DNA of 64,000 nucleotides from Enoplosus armatus (taxonomy: Eukaryota; Chordata; Actinopteri; Centrarchiformes; Enoplosidae), in assembly GCF_043641665.1 (NCBI RefSeq), contig NC_092203.1, positions 62,001 through 126,000 of the forward strand, read 5' to 3'. Positions 31,420 to 44,540 of the stretch are shown piece by piece; the first letter of the stretch is position 1; each line of letters begins with the position of its first letter. Below the pieces are notes generated by a model that did not search any database, was not told the DNA's origin, and saw nothing but the letters and a program-made list of their open reading frames with translations. The position numbers and the translations under genes are program-made.

Positions 31420-31769
31420 CATCATTTCCATTGGGGGTGGGGGGACATGTCCACCTCACTTTTATACTTTCAGGTTTATTTCCTCTCTAAAATCTTTGTA
31501 ACACAGTAATGAAATTCATTCCTTTCTCCACAGACATATCAGTATGTGTGAAATTGTATCAGTCAAATCCTACAAGACATCAGTGCTGTCCAGAACATCA
31601 TTTTCATTGGGGATGGGGGGACATGTTCTCCTCACTTTTATACTTTCAGGTTTATTTCCTTTAAAATCTCTGAAACACAGTAATGAAATCCATTCCCTTG
31701 TCCAGAGACATATCAGTATGTGTGAAATTGTAATCAAATCTTACAAGACATCAGTGCTGTCCAGAACAT
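31420..31769. repeat. Tandem duplication, period about 176 bp
   Basis: Unit 1 starts CATCATTTCCATTGGGG at 31420, and unit 2 starts CATCATTTTCATTGGGG at 31596. Both contain CTCACTTTTATACTTTCAGG, CATATCAGTATGTGTGAAAT and ACATCAGTGCTGTCCAGAAC. They differ by scattered changes and small indels. Confidence 0.93.
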
Positions 31770-32651
31770 GTTAATATTACAATAAAACACTGAAGCAATT
31801 AAGCAGGCAGTCGGAAGGAAGTGAGCGGGGGCATCAGAGAGGGAGGAGACAGAGGAGGAGAGATGAAAAAGAAGAGAGGAAATTAAAGGATATTTATTGG
31901 AGCTCTCTCTTCCTGCTGCAGCTGATTGAGGAGGACAGGAGAAGGGAGACGCTGTAAAAAATTATGCTAAGATCTTATTCAAAAAATGTAATGTAAACTG
32001 TGACGTGGGCAATTACTGTTTCCTGATCCACCAGTTTCAGTGCTCCTTGTCAGAGACTCTCCAAGTGTGTGAAACTCTAACAGCATTCTTCCAAAACATA
32101 TTCCTTCATTTGGTGTTTTATGATATTGGTAGGGAGCGCTGTCTAAAACAAGATCCTGTGACTGTGAGGGCCATAGCGTATGATTTAGTGCATTAGTTAT
32201 GTTTCTCCACTTATTTCCTGCCCTTCTGCAGTTTTAATAAAATTTAGCATCAATTCCTCTGAAACAACAGAAAAAAATAATATCCTTGTTATTGTTATTC
32301 ACAGTGGTGGAAATCCATGCTAAAAACCATCAGCTGAGTGTTGACATTTTTTGCAGGGGGAGGTGCTGAGATCAAACAGTAGAGCCCGGCTGTGTGATGT
32401 GTGGCCAGATCCCCACATGGGAGCCACTGTGTAGGTGTGTTTACTGCATGAGCATGCGTGTGTGTGTGTGGACTGAGGGAGAAAAAGACAGATGAATCCA
32501 TAGAAGGCATTCTGTGCTTATTCCCAGGCTTTAAAACAAGAGCCAGAGATCACAGCTGGACAAATTACCCAAAACACACACATTCACACTCACACGCACA
32601 CACACACACACACACACACATTCACATGCACACACGCACACACACACACAC

Positions 32652-32693
<42 letters not shown>

Positions 32694-33474
32694 CAGTTTT
32701 TACACAGAGTTAATCAAAAGGAAACATTACAAATAGACCAATAGATAGATGAAAGACAGACTTTATTGAGTCCTTCTGGTACTCTTTATTAATGTGTATC
32801 ATCATGATTGTGTGACTATACATATATGGACACTGTGTGTGTGTTCATTTGTGTGTGGCTCCAAAGTGCTGAATCATTATGGTTGTAGCAGACAGTTCCT
32901 CAGAGAGACTCAGCTATAAAACCTTACTGAGTTTAATAGTTGGACAGCAGGAGGTGACACAACACATCCACACACTCTCTTTCATATGGCAGTACAAATG
33001 AAAATTTTTCAACAGTTTTTTTCCTGCAGCTATAAGCAGGAATGGAAAAAACTTCCTCTAAAAATTATGTGTATACACATATACAGAAATAGCTACTGGC
33101 TACTCCCCAGAGGAGGAATCCTAATGATTTTGGTGACCCCCCTGACGTTTCTCAAGCATCACATTTCCACTTGTACACAATAATCAACATCTAATGTATA
33201 GACTGTTGTGAAATTTACAACACAACACATTCCTGTTCCTCAGAGGATGAAGCCTTTCTATTTCGGAAACCCATAAGCTTCCCTCTAGTGACACCCACAG
33301 GATAAAATATCAGACAAGATAATTTATAACTAATGGGCAGATTGCCATGAATTGCATGTTTACACTGCCCAGAGGATAAACACTCTATATTGTAATGACC
33401 TCTCCTTTACAACCTCAGATAAACACTTTTTAGTCCCATTACTGCTACTGGTACTGGTGCTCCAAGCACCAACC
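31770..33474. other. P1-P2 intron, simple repeats
   Basis: A compound (CA)/(GA) array lies at 32597-32688. A purine-rich block is at 31815-31890. A short piece of the ATGCTAACATG-type repeat family occurs near 33090-33165. No exon was seen. Confidence 0.5.
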
Positions 33475-33650
33475 TCCAGGTTGACCCTACTTCTAACTGG
33501 ATTTATTACGTCAATAAATATTTTCGTAATGAGTTTTTGGTCTCAATTGCTAGTTTCAAGTCTTCTTCAATACAGCATAATGTGCATTTTCTATATTATG
33601 GTCCCATTTATAGTAAAATAGACGATAAAGCAGGGTATGCTTTAGGGAAA
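33475..33650 (+). repeat. Dispersed repeat, pair member 2
   Basis: It aligns with 29160-29340 over most of its length with substitutions only. It lies immediately left of the Tc1 element at 33678. Confidence 0.75.
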
Positions 33651-33677
33651 GCCAGGTGCAGTCAGGTTGCCTGTATA

Positions 33678-35113
33678 TAGTGCATCCGGAAAGTATTCAC
33701 AGCGCTTCACTTTTTCCACATTTTGTTATGTTGCAGCCTTATACCAAAATGGATTAAATTCATTTTTTTCCTCAAAATTCTACACACAACACCCCATAAT
33801 GACAACGTGAAAAAAGTTTTTTTGAGATTTTTGCAAATTTATTAAAAATAAAAAACCTGAGAAATCACATGTACATAAGTATTCACAGCCTTTGCTCAAT
33901 ACTTTGTTGATGCACCTTTGGCAGCAATTACAGCCTCAAGTCTTTTTGAATATGATGCCACAAGCTTGGCACACCTATCTTTGGGCAGTTTCACCCATTC
34001 CTCTTTGCAGCACCTCTCAAGCTCCATCAGGTTGGATGGGAAGCGTCGGTGCAGGATGTCTCTGTACTTTGCTGCATTCATCTTTCCCTCTATCCTGACT
34101 AGTCTCCCAGTTCCTGCCGCTGAAAAACATCCCCACAGCATGATGCTGCCACCACCATGCTTCACTGTAGGGATGGTATTGGCCTGGTGATGAGCGGTGC
34201 CTGGTTTCCTCCAAACGTGACGCTTGGCATTCACACCAAAGAGTTCAATCTTTGTCTCATCAGACCAGAGAATTTTGTTTCTCATGGTCTGAGAGTCCTT
34301 CAGGTGCCTTTTGGCAAACTCCAGGCGGGCTGCTATGTGCCTTTTACTAAGGAGTGGCTTCCGTCTGGCCACTCTACCATACAGGCCTGATTGGTGGATT
34401 GCTGCAGAGATGGTTGTCCTTCTGGAAGGTTCTCCTCTCTCCACAGAGGAACTCTGGAGCTCTGACAGAGTGACCATCGGGTTCTTGGTCACCTCCCTGA
34501 CTAAGGCCCTTCTCCCCCGATTACTCAGTTTAGATGGCCGGCCAGCTCTAGGAAGAGTCCTGGTGGTTCCGAACTTCTTCCACTTACGGATGATGGAGGC
34601 CACTGTGCTCATTGGGACCTTCAAAGCAGCAGAAATTTTTCTGTAACCTTCCCCAGATTTGTGCCTCGAGACAATCCTGTCTCGGAGGTCTACAGACAAT
34701 TCCTTTGACTTCATGCTTGGTTTGTGCTCTGACATGCACTGTCAACTGTGGGACCTTATATAGACAGGTGTGTGCCTTTCCAAATCATGTCCAATCAACT
34801 GAATTTACCACAGGTGGACTCCAATTAAGCTGCAGAAACATCTCAAGGATGATCAGTGGAAACAGGATGCACCTGAGCTCAATTTTGAGCTTCATGGCAA
34901 AGGCTGTGAATACTTATGTACATGTGATTTCTTAGTTTTTTATTTTTAATAAATTTGCAAAAATTTCAAAAAAACTTTTTTCACATTGTCATTATGGGGT
35001 GTTGTGTGTAGAATTTTGAGGAAAAAAATTAATTTAATCCATTTTGGAATAAGGGTGTAACATAACAAAATGTGGAAAAAGTGAAGCGCCGTGAATACTT
35101 TCCGGATGCACTG
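33678..35113 (-). mobile_element. Tc1-like transposon with long terminal inverted repeats
   Basis: The left end starts TAGTGCATCCGGAAAGTATT and the right end is its mirror (ACTTTCCGGATGCACTG). The inverted repeats extend about 210 bp on each side, through the TTATTTTTAATAAATTTGCA blocks. TA flanks both ends (33676-33677 and 35114-35115). The first base of the left end is T where the right end implies C. The element carries one transposase frame on the minus strand with its catalytic core deleted. It belongs to the widespread fish Tc1 group. Confidence 0.95.
33896..34735 (-). pseudogene. Tc1 transposase with in-frame catalytic-core deletion (279 codons)
   Basis: The frame is open from MSEHKPSMKSKELSVDLRDR to EAVIAAKGASTKY. 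The N-terminus has the two helix-turn-helix motifs (EGYRKISAALKVP and GRPSKLS). The first catalytic aspartate is present in ILWSDETKIELFG, followed by [16 protein letters not shown]. After AAKYRDIL (about residue 228) it jumps straight to HRRFPSNLMELE. Family members of about 340 residues have there the segment with the second Asp and the final Glu, so roughly 60 residues are missing. DNA binding could remain; cutting could not. Confidence 0.93.
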
Positions 35114-35115
35114 TA

Positions 35116-36729
35116 GGTAGGTCTGGATGTTGTCTTCATGTTCTCTGATCCCCAGCTCCACCCTAATATCATCCAAATATGGTCACATCATCTTGGTTTC
35201 CAAAAAACAAGAGAAGTGGGATGGCGCCCCTTGATTCCAGAAGTAAAAAGTAGACATTGTTAGGGCCCTTCAAGGCTTATATGGACATGAAACTCTCCTA
35301 GTTGAATCATCAGTATAAACGATAAGCAACTGTGTTAGAAAATATCTGGTTCTTTAATAAAAAGTCAAATGTGCAATCCTGTGGACATAAAAACATAGGG
35401 TGATGCGCCAACTATGACTCTAAAGGTGCATTTTGAGCAATGGCGCGATGGCTCATGCTATCGTAGTTTTTAAAACCCTCCACCCTAAGCTAAAAAAGAA
35501 AACCTGATTTCTCAGAAAGTTGAAATAATTAAAACTGATGGTCACAACATAAACTTTTAGTTGTAGGTTTTAATTCAAACCTAAATTTGGAGCAGCTGGT
35601 ACATGTTTTCTAACCCTGAACACAGTTGGACAAGCTGATGACAGGAGGATGAAAATGGTAAAAAAAAAAAGTGACCTTTCAGACTCCAACTCTGCTCGAC
35701 AGTGTGAACACTGTGACCAGTTGAGAAATAGTTGTCATACATAGTAGGAGGGAGGAGAAGGAGGGGTTTCTGGTAAAAGAACAGTACTAACTTCTCATAA
35801 GTCCTTCCTTCTGCTCTTTCATCTATCCCAATTTCCATTTAATTCTCATGGACTTCCCAACATCAGCAGCATGCTGGAAAACACATTTCTATCTGCTTGA
35901 AAGCAAATGTGTGCGTATGGGAATCAAATGGCAGGACTAAAGTACCCTAGTACAGCATTTCACTCATTTCCTTTTTGAAGAGCAGGATGGAGTGCTTACT
36001 GAATTTACACTTTAGGGTTTATAGAAATTCATCATTTGTAATCAAATACAACTTTTTTTCGGCCCATTATCTATATTGGATGACAACCCTCACAATTTGT
36101 GTCCAATGCCAATGTCCAGTGGCAATGCAGGAAGTAGTATGTCCCTTATGTAAAGAGGTGGAAAGTAAGGGTATGGGGTTCGAGGTGATTGATGGGCATG
36201 TAGTTAATCCAACTTTCATACGGGAGACCAAAATTTGCATCCTGTCACAAACAACAAATACAATTAATGTTTTCTTTTCTTTTTTTTTTTAAGAAAAACC
36301 ACAATCCTACACAGTTTAAACTGACTTGCCAGATCACGGCCAAATTTGCCATCACTACAAAACTGCTTTTGTTGTACTGTTGCCGACCAGCTTTGGACCG
36401 CATCTGATCCAGGCTTAGAATACATTTGGGCCAAATAGATTTGTCTGAAGGTATTTTTGCAAAAAGGCCAGTAAGGTTTACTTTATTGTAGAGTTAGGTA
36501 CATTGCATATAAAATAAATTCTGTCACCCTTTAACTCTTTTCACTCAAAAATTGTTGTTCCTATTGGTTTCACCCACATTGCTGGCTAAAAACTTCATCA
36601 TAAGGCTTTGTTTATGCTCCTCCTTAGATGGCGCGTAAGCTATGAGCATGCACAGAGGCTTTTATGTGCGTTATCTGTATTCTCTGAAACACTCCAATAT
36701 CACTGATGCGGTAGATGGTTACCAATGAT
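35116..36729. other. P1-P2 intron, nothing recognised
   Basis: No exon or named repeat was found. A poly(T) run lies at about 36277-36290. Confidence 0.5.
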
Positions 36730-37430
36730 GTTCTGGGCGTTTTTAATCACCGCTGTATAGCCCTCCTATCCTGGGCCATGCACATCCCATGCCAGTTTGC
36801 AATGTTTCCAGTCAGGATGTTTTCTATTGCTCCTCTGTAAAAGTAAACTTGGCACTGAAAATTTGCCCTCTTAAGTTTCCTTAAACAGCTGTTTCTGAGC
36901 TTTCTATACCAATGTAAATGGTAAATGGTAAATGATCTCACTTATATAGCGCCTTTCAACCTTCACGGTTCCCAAAGCACTTTACAGCTAAGTCTCATTC
37001 ACCATGCCACCATCCATGTGGAGATGTGTGATGTCTATGACAGGTTCTCTGTGATATTGATTCCCAGGAACCTGAAACTATTCACCTGCTCTACCTCAGC
37101 TCCACTGATGCAGACAGGGTTGTGTCTCCATCTCCTTTTTTCTAAAATCAATTATCAGCTCCTTGGTTTTGCTGACGTTGAGCAGTAGGTTGTTCTCTCT
37201 GCACCACTCAAGATTATTGATTTCCTCCTGATATGAAATCTCATCATTGTTTGTAATCCAGCCAATGATTGTGGTGGCATCCGCAAACTTCACAATTGAG
37301 TTCCCTCCATGTTGGGGATTGCAGTTGTTGATGCACAGCATGACTAGGAGGGGGCTGAGCACACAGCCATGGGAGGCACCAGTGTTGACCACTAGAATGG
37401 AGAAGGTGTGGTCGCCAATCTGAACTGTCT
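36730..37430 (-). pseudogene. LINE reverse transcriptase remnant, SINE tail inserted
   Basis: In reverse order the sequence encodes NTGASHGCVLSPLL, then FADATTIIG (the catalytic FADD box with its second Asp lost), then NLLLNVSKTKELIIDFRKKE, EVEQVNSFRFLGINITENLS followed by a stop, and finally FYRGAIENILTGNI-NWHGMC. These are the order and motifs of fish L2/Rex1-like non-LTR retrotransposons. A SINE-tail fragment (36910-37003) interrupts it. There is no complete ORF, and it is long dead. Confidence 0.88.
36910..37003 (-). mobile_element. SINE 3' tail fragment
   Basis: GATCTCACTTATATAGCGCC, TTTCAACCTTCACGGTTCCC and AAAGCACTTTACAGCTAAG match, in reverse, the tail of the SINE at 51533-51820. It sits inside the LINE relic. 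Confidence 0.8.
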
Positions 37431-37967
37431 ATGATCCATATTTTCCCATAAATAGGCTCCCCAATAGGTAGATTGAGACTCGCCCAGGTAGCTGACCTAG
37501 TAAACCCTCAGCCCTGCGGATTGTTTATCGCTGCAGATATGTGACCGTACTTGGCTGTAGAGAATACATAATTTAAGCATATGGTCAAAGTGCATGAGCC
37601 CCGCAACAATGTGCCTTCATGTATGCATGCCTGCCCTGTATAAACGAGCACAAGCTGCAGTTGTTCAGGAATTCATAGTGTTGGTGGAGCATTACTGACA
37701 TTTGTGTTACTATTTTTTTCCTTGTCTATACGCCAGTATCAGTGAATCGTTATGATGGCAGAATCTTCACTGGTGTCAGCTACACTGTTGGTTCCAAACC
37801 ATCTGGAACTGACCAATGGACCTTCAGGCAGAAATCACACATCGGGCCTACACTGAAATAATGTCCGGGGCCTTGCAGAGGGTACCAGGCATTTATTTGA
37901 AGCAGGCTTATATTAGAGACAGACCTTTATTTCTCATTCCCTCTGTTTGATAAGTATATTCACTCAT

Positions 37968-38390
37968 ATCAGAATCAGAATCAGAAATACTTTATTGATC
38001 CCCAGGGGGGAAATTGTACAGTACCGGTGCTCCCATTCAAGAGTAGAAAGTAGCATAATTTAGAACTAAGAGTATGTATAAAATATAAAAATAAGAAATA
38101 CAAAATACAAAATATACACATTTACAGTATTTAAGTGAAATGAGGTAAAAATATATACAATAACAATGTATATGTATGTATGTGTTGCACTAAAGTGTGT
38201 GACTATATATGTATTGCACTTAAACATTTAGAATAAATAGTGAGGTGGTGTATGAACAGGTGAGGTAGATACAGATTTCCAGTCTCTTCCTGAGTGTCTG
38301 ACACTCAGAGGGAGGAGTTAAACAGTCTGATGGCCACAGGCAGGAATGATTTCCTGTGTCGCTCTGTTGTGCATTTTTTAGTATGAAGCC
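37968..38390 (-). mobile_element. 5'-truncated LINE, 3' end with C-terminal codons
   Basis: On the reverse strand 38373-38305 encodes CTTERHRKSFLPVAIRLFNS, then SL and a TGA stop. This is the typical C-terminus of non-LTR retrotransposon polyproteins. A 3' untranslated region follows and ends in AATCAG/TGATTC hexamers at 37968. It shares its untranslated region with the copy at 24626-24872. Confidence 0.87.
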
Positions 38391-39015
38391 TCATTGTTTG
38401 CTTATTTGTGTTTTCTGTCCTCCCTGAGTGTCTTCTCTCTGTGTCTTCTCTCTGTTGTTTTCTTTCCTCATTGCTGTCATCATATGAAATTGAATTTCAT
38501 GGTGTCATCAGTGACAGAGCAGGCAACATGAGGCGAGAGCAAGGAGTATGACAAGCAACAGTGGTCTGAAATCTGGTCTCTCTTCTTGTGAAAAACAGAG
38601 CTTAAAAGAAAATTCAGTGACCCTGCCTTTGTTCCCACCTTCACACAACTGGCCAATTGCTTCGGGAAATGGGCATGACTGTCGGATTGTCAGTTTCAGA
38701 AAAAAGCTCCACCAGATAGGTGTGGGGATTAGACCCCGACACTAGTTGCGTGTATGCCCCTGCTTGTGATACTGTAGGATGGAGTTGGGATCCTGTCACA
38801 TCAAATGTCTCCTTCCTCAGTCCTGCTGTCAGCAGTAGCCTCCTGCTCCTCTTTCTTCAGTACATCTTCATCCTCCTCCTTCTTATTTTCACTCCTTTTT
38901 TTCTCTCTTCATGTTAGCTCCTCCTCCCTTCTTCCTGTTAGTAGACTGCTAAAATAACGATTTCCGTTTCTCATGCTGTTGTTTTGCTCCAACTTGTTTT
39001 TCTTTTCATGCAGGG

Positions 39016-39056
<41 letters not shown>

Positions 39057-39504
39057 TGAAGTCCAGTCAGCCCTCTCTTGCGGTTATTTATTGGAAAACT
39101 CTGCTTGGCTTGTGGCTTTGGTAAGTGTGTGTGTGTGCATGACACAGAGAGCGAGTTTCTGTGTGTGTGGTTTAAAAGCATGGCTAACCAATATACAGTA
39201 AATGCAAAACTGGATGCCCCACACAGAGATCGTCTCTTTGTCTGGTCTACAAATTGTTCCAAAAAAATAATTTGCATTGAATATCTGATGTCTACAAGTT
39301 CATAACAAGGTCTGTGGAGTCTTTGTGTATCAATGTCTGTGTGTGTAGTTTCTGTTGTTAATGTTAACAGCAACAGTATTGCTCTGCCGTTGACGTGTGT
39401 ATGTGTGTGTGTTGAATGCAAGGCCTTGTCTTTCTAACGGTCGCTCTGTCAAACACATCCTCCTCGCTTCCTCCTTCCCTCACTATCTCCTCTGTCTGTT
39501 ACAA

Positions 39505-39535
<31 letters not shown>

Positions 39536-42500
39536 ACAGACACAAACACGCACACGCACACACACCACACACACACACACACACGGCCAACTGACATTTT
39601 GAAACAGTGAAACAGCCTCTGTTAGTTAAACAGGATTGAGTTGCGGCTGTGGCTCAGGAAGTAGAATGGGTTGTCCATTAATTCCACCACCAGTCACCAC
39701 CCTCTCACCTCCCTCCAATAATGTACCCCCTGCTTCTCTTAAGCTAACAAGTTCAACAACTGCTACCAAATTTAGAAAGTTAGCTGCTGTTAGCTAGAAC
39801 TAAACCTTGTCAGATTTTAAGCCAAATAACAAGGCTGCTTATAAGCAGTTATTGCTATCTACCCAGACGGCTTACTAGCCTGTGAGTTTGGATTATTCAG
39901 TTGTGTGTCTAATTTAACTCACGTTAACTGCTGGTGATAACACTGTCTCTTTGATACTGAGTAATAAACCATGTTTACAACCCCAGTTAGGTAGGTAGCA
40001 TGTGCAGCCTTGTCAAGTCATTTAAATAAAAGGGGACGTTGTCTGTGCCTGTGTACTGTTTTTATTTACAGCAGCAGATAGTTGATTGTTGTTGCTCTAG
40101 CTAACAGGAGCTAACTGCTACATACGGTAGCAGTTGTTGAGCTTGCTAGCTTAAGAGAGGCAGGGGGCATGTGACTGGCTAAAAGGTGAGTGGTAACAAC
40201 ATCACTGTCATGAAAAGCAGGGCTGCTAACTCTCATGCATTGACCGTGAGACGCAATCGAGTGTTCGCCCTGGTTCCCTCGACAAAAAGCCAATGGGACT
40301 TTTGGATTATTGCAGACAATAAACTCTGTGACAAACAAAAGTGTATGATACTTATATGTTTTGCTCAGCAAGATAATCTTCACAAATGAACACCTCATGA
40401 TTTTTGAAACGTAAATGGAATCGCCAGCAGTAAAATGCAAATGTTAGGCGTTTGTCAGAGTTTTTTGATAGAAACATTTTAAAATGAAGCGTTGCCAACA
40501 ACAGCGCTATGATGAATTGATCGCTGTCTGTCATTAATTAATTGATGTCTTTTATATCTTAAAATGTAAAAGTTAAGTATGGCTACATGAAGTAAGAAGG
40601 ACTATGTTCCTATATACGCCATTCAATTTAATAATATGAGATGGTGGCTATACAATGCTTTTTTTATTTTTATATTTTTTAAAAAGGGAGTAAAAAAGGC
40701 ATGTAGTTTGAGTTACAGTGAGAAAGTATAATCATAATGTACTCATCATAATAAAGAGTGCTAGACACTGAACATTATTTGTTGATGCGCCATAAATAAT
40801 GTGCCATAAATCTACCAGTTCTATTCTTCACAGTATAGACATTAACCAGAAATGGGGCATGCCATTAAAAGCATCAATCGTAGAATGTAAAACTAATAAT
40901 ATATAAAATAATAATATATATAACATAATATAATATATATAATAATAAAAAGTAGATGTATATCAGCGTTTTCACCAACATATTAGTCATTTTATAAGGG
41001 AAAGATACAACATTTATCCATACATTCATGTTTGTATTATTATATTATGACATATAGAACCAGTGTCATTGGGATCAGTTCAGATACAGGATAAAGATAA
41101 CTGATCATTTTAAAATGCATTCAGTAAAATAGTGCATTTAATCAATGAATCGATCAGTTGATCAACCTTTTCATTTTCTTTCTTTCTGCTCTTCTATTAG
41201 TTTTTTTCATATCATTTTCCTTTTTTGGGGAAGGGTTTATGTGTATGTATATATATGTATATGTGTATGTGTATGTGTATTTGCATATATATCCTGAATT
41301 TGTACCACTCAGTGCTTACTCAATTTAAATAAATTCTTATGGATTCAATTTAAACATTGACTGACATTCCTAGCCTAACAAGAGATCTATCAAAAGGAAA
41401 ACCACAAAGGAAAATATTGGCTTATTGCAGCTGAATAATATCTATCCATCCGGAGTCTGAGCACACAGAACAGGCCAGCAGGCCTGCCTGATATCTGACC
41501 TCTTAACACTGCCAGTGTACTTTGAAACTGTGGTAAGTAATGAATGTGAGAAAGCTCATATATTAGTGTTGTGTGAGAATACAAGTGCTCTGTGAACACG
41601 AGTATGTCTGAATGTGGCAACATACTGAGAGTCAGCATCTTTTAAAATCAGCCTGAAGCAGACCCGTGGAGTTTCCTTTGTTACGCTTTGCCGTCTCCTG
41701 ATAACACACTCTCTTTCTGTCTCCGTGAAACTCACACACATACACACTGACACACACAGGTGGAGTCTCAAGATAACCAGAATCAGCTCTGGACAGGCGC
41801 GTACGATGTAGCCGCAAAAGGCGAACAATGTCGACAAGTGGAAAGTGGCTGATGTAGCGTGCACCACGATGGGTTCAGAAGTGACTGGACGTAAATTAAA
41901 GAAAAAGAATTACAGAAAAGCAGCAAAACAAGTTTCAATGAACTTTGATATATGAACAGAGGGAAGGGAACAATGCAAATTCAACAAACGGATTTGCACA
42001 AAAACAACGTTGTGTTGCTCTCGTTTTCAGTCAAACATCTGAGATATATGGAGCGGGAAAGGAGGGATGGAAGGAGAATAGAGAGGGAGGGGTAAAGAAA
42101 AAGAAAAGGAGACTCCTGAAAAACAAAGTTTGCTTTCAGAGAAGCTTAAATAAAGGGTTAATATAAATAGGCCCATCCTAAACCCAGGACATGGTCAAAC
42201 CACACACCCCAGCCCGTCCACTACACTCTGCTGCCAATCAGCCTGCTACTCCCTCAGTACGAGGGGTGCACAGCTACCACTCAACAAAATCACCACTGTT
42301 TGTGGTCCTGGATCCATACAAACTCCCCATCGACACCAGGACAGCAGAGACTCTACAAATGTTCTGTCTCAGACTGAAAACTCATATATTCAGACTGAAA
42401 ACTAATTTATTCAGACTGCACCTTGGCCCATAAAAACAAACACTTTCTCAGAGTAGGTTACTTGATTCAGGCTACTTGCTCTGAAGTACTGCTTGTTTGT

Positions 42501-43134
42501 ACACTTGATGCTTTTGATATGAACATTGTGTCTGATATGTTGAATCAAACGGTAATCCATTACACTGTACTATACAAGAATACAAAAAGAAGGTAGCTGC
42601 ACACTGGAATCAGAAATCCCTTTAAAGTTATTATAGATGTTTGAACCCTGTTTCATGGAAGTGATTATGATGTCAGATTTCCTTTATGAGGGCATTTGCC
42701 TAAGAAAGACCAGTGTTGTCACAATTAAAGCTTTCTTTTGTATTCTTGCAGATTTTTTCCCCAAGACATATTTTGATAGAGCTGAACATGAAGGTGACAG
42801 GAGATAAGATTTTAACTTTGCATCAGTATATGACACTATGACTTGTCTGACTTGGAAAATATTTTGATTTTAAGTAGGTGTGGGTTCATTAAAGATGCCA
42901 TTGATGGGGTTAAAACAGAATTCATATTAATTTGCATCAATCTGACCAAGAGCAGTAATTGAGATCATCTGGAGATTTGTGTTTGCTTTTCATATGATTA
43001 GTTCAGTAACATTAAGTAAAAGTAAGTACTTTGAGTAAAACATAAAGTGTTTTGTGTTGTGCTCTTTGCCTCAGCAGATAAACTGAAGCTCATAAGTCAG
43101 AGTAGATCATCTCAACAAGGGAACAACTCTAGTA

Positions 43135-43180
<46 letters not shown>

Positions 43181-44390
43181 CACTGATAAAGCAGCATAGT
43201 GTGACTGGCAGATTGTTCTAAAACTGAGTACAGACTAACAGACACATACACCACACCACACATGCATACACATGTGTGTACATGTAGGTGGAGTTAGGCA
43301 GCAATGTGTGTTCAGTAGATTTTTAATGTTACAAAAGCGAGAGTTAAGTGATGACATAACTATTCAACAACAGCCAATCAGAGTGCAGGAGATGGAAACC
43401 AATCAGGGATGAGAGTCACATTGATTCTTAACCACTGATGGGTTAACCACATGTGATTTGATCACCTCATACTGGTTAAAATTCTACTTGCTGTGGTTTG
43501 ATCATCTGAGGGACTAAAACCTGAGGAAAGGAGTCCAACACACTGGAGCTACAACCATTGATCTTAAAGCTACATTGTCATTCTCATTGTGTGAAGCTTT
43601 TCTGTCAGCTACAAACTTTCATTCAAGTAAGCAGCATGTGAGGATGCTGCCAAAAGCCTGAAAACACTGTGGCGGGGAATGTATGCAATGTGCATGTATA
43701 CTGTTTTCCAGCAGAAACATGCAGTGTTATGTGTACTGATGATGTTGTGTGAAACTTAAAATAAGATGAGTCGGTGCAAATGCAGACAGTGATGTCAGAA
43801 GTGTGATGCAGTCAAGAATAACTGCATTTGTTAAAGCGCTGTACCAAGATTTAACAGGAAACACACACACTTGAACACTGTCACAATGTGTTCTTGAGAA
43901 TTTCTGCAGCAAAGACATGCAAGATCAAGTTTTTTTTCTACATCAACCACTACAGTAATGGTATTAAATCAACAGCTTGAAGATCTTAAAGAAGATTTTA
44001 TCAACTTGAAGATGAATCCACCACTTCTCATGTGTTTTAGTAAAGTCTTCTTTTATTCTACTTTTGTAATAAAGCAACCAGTTAATGTATGGTGTAAGAG
44101 GGTAGGACAATAGTTACTAGTATTTAGATGTGTTGAGTTTTTTAAATTTTCCTATATAAGGTTAGGATATGGCTAACATGTTAGCAAACACTTACCTACA
44201 GTTACATATCCACGAAAAAAATATTAGCATTCATTTGGAGTTAGCTTTAGCTGCTAAATGCTGCACTGTTTACCAGCTAGTCTCTAACTGTATCTGTTGG
44301 CTGTTTGCTGCTGAGCAGGAAAAAGAGGAGAAATACAAGTCCTCTAACAAGAAACAAGGCTCCTGGTACTTCCACAGTTGTCTTATTCAC
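38391..44390. other. P1-P2 intron, simple repeats and unassigned DNA
   Basis: Arrays: (CA) at 39019-39054, (CT) at 39505-39530 with CA-rich 39541-39584, and (CA) at 43138-43184. AT-only stretches lie near 40890-40960 and 41240-41290. GCTAGC/GTTAGC-rich stretches at 39770-40150 may be a dispersed repeat. The frame at 42191-42433 ends TRTAETLQMFCLRLKTHIFR, resembling a LINE C-terminus only weakly. No exon was found. Confidence 0.5.
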
Positions 44391-44391
44391 A

Positions 44392-44540
44392 TGTTGTGTG
44401 TTCTTAGCTGGCTTGCTAATGTTAGTTGTGGGTACACTACTCAGGAGTCACCTAGTTTTATTTAGAGTTTGAGGGTGTGTGAACCCAACAGCTTCACCGT
44501 GAGGTCAGGACTTCTGGAGAGCTGTGTGCAGCCAGAGATG
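44392..44540 (+). repeat. 149-bp dispersed repeat, direct copy 1
   Basis: TGTTGTGTGTTCTTAGC through GAGCTGTGTGCAGCCAGAGA, matching 45933-46081 with about a dozen changes. A partial inverted copy is at 31291-31387. Confidence 0.85.

Noticed and set aside
35975..36292. 105-codon frame with CPVAMQEVVCPLCKE
   Set aside because: The CxxC-like spacing is isolated, there is no exon context, and the frame ends in poly(T).
42191..42433. Frame ending FCLRLKTHIFRLKTNLFR
   Set aside because: It resembles a LINE C-terminus only through a short repetitive peptide; not enough to call an element.
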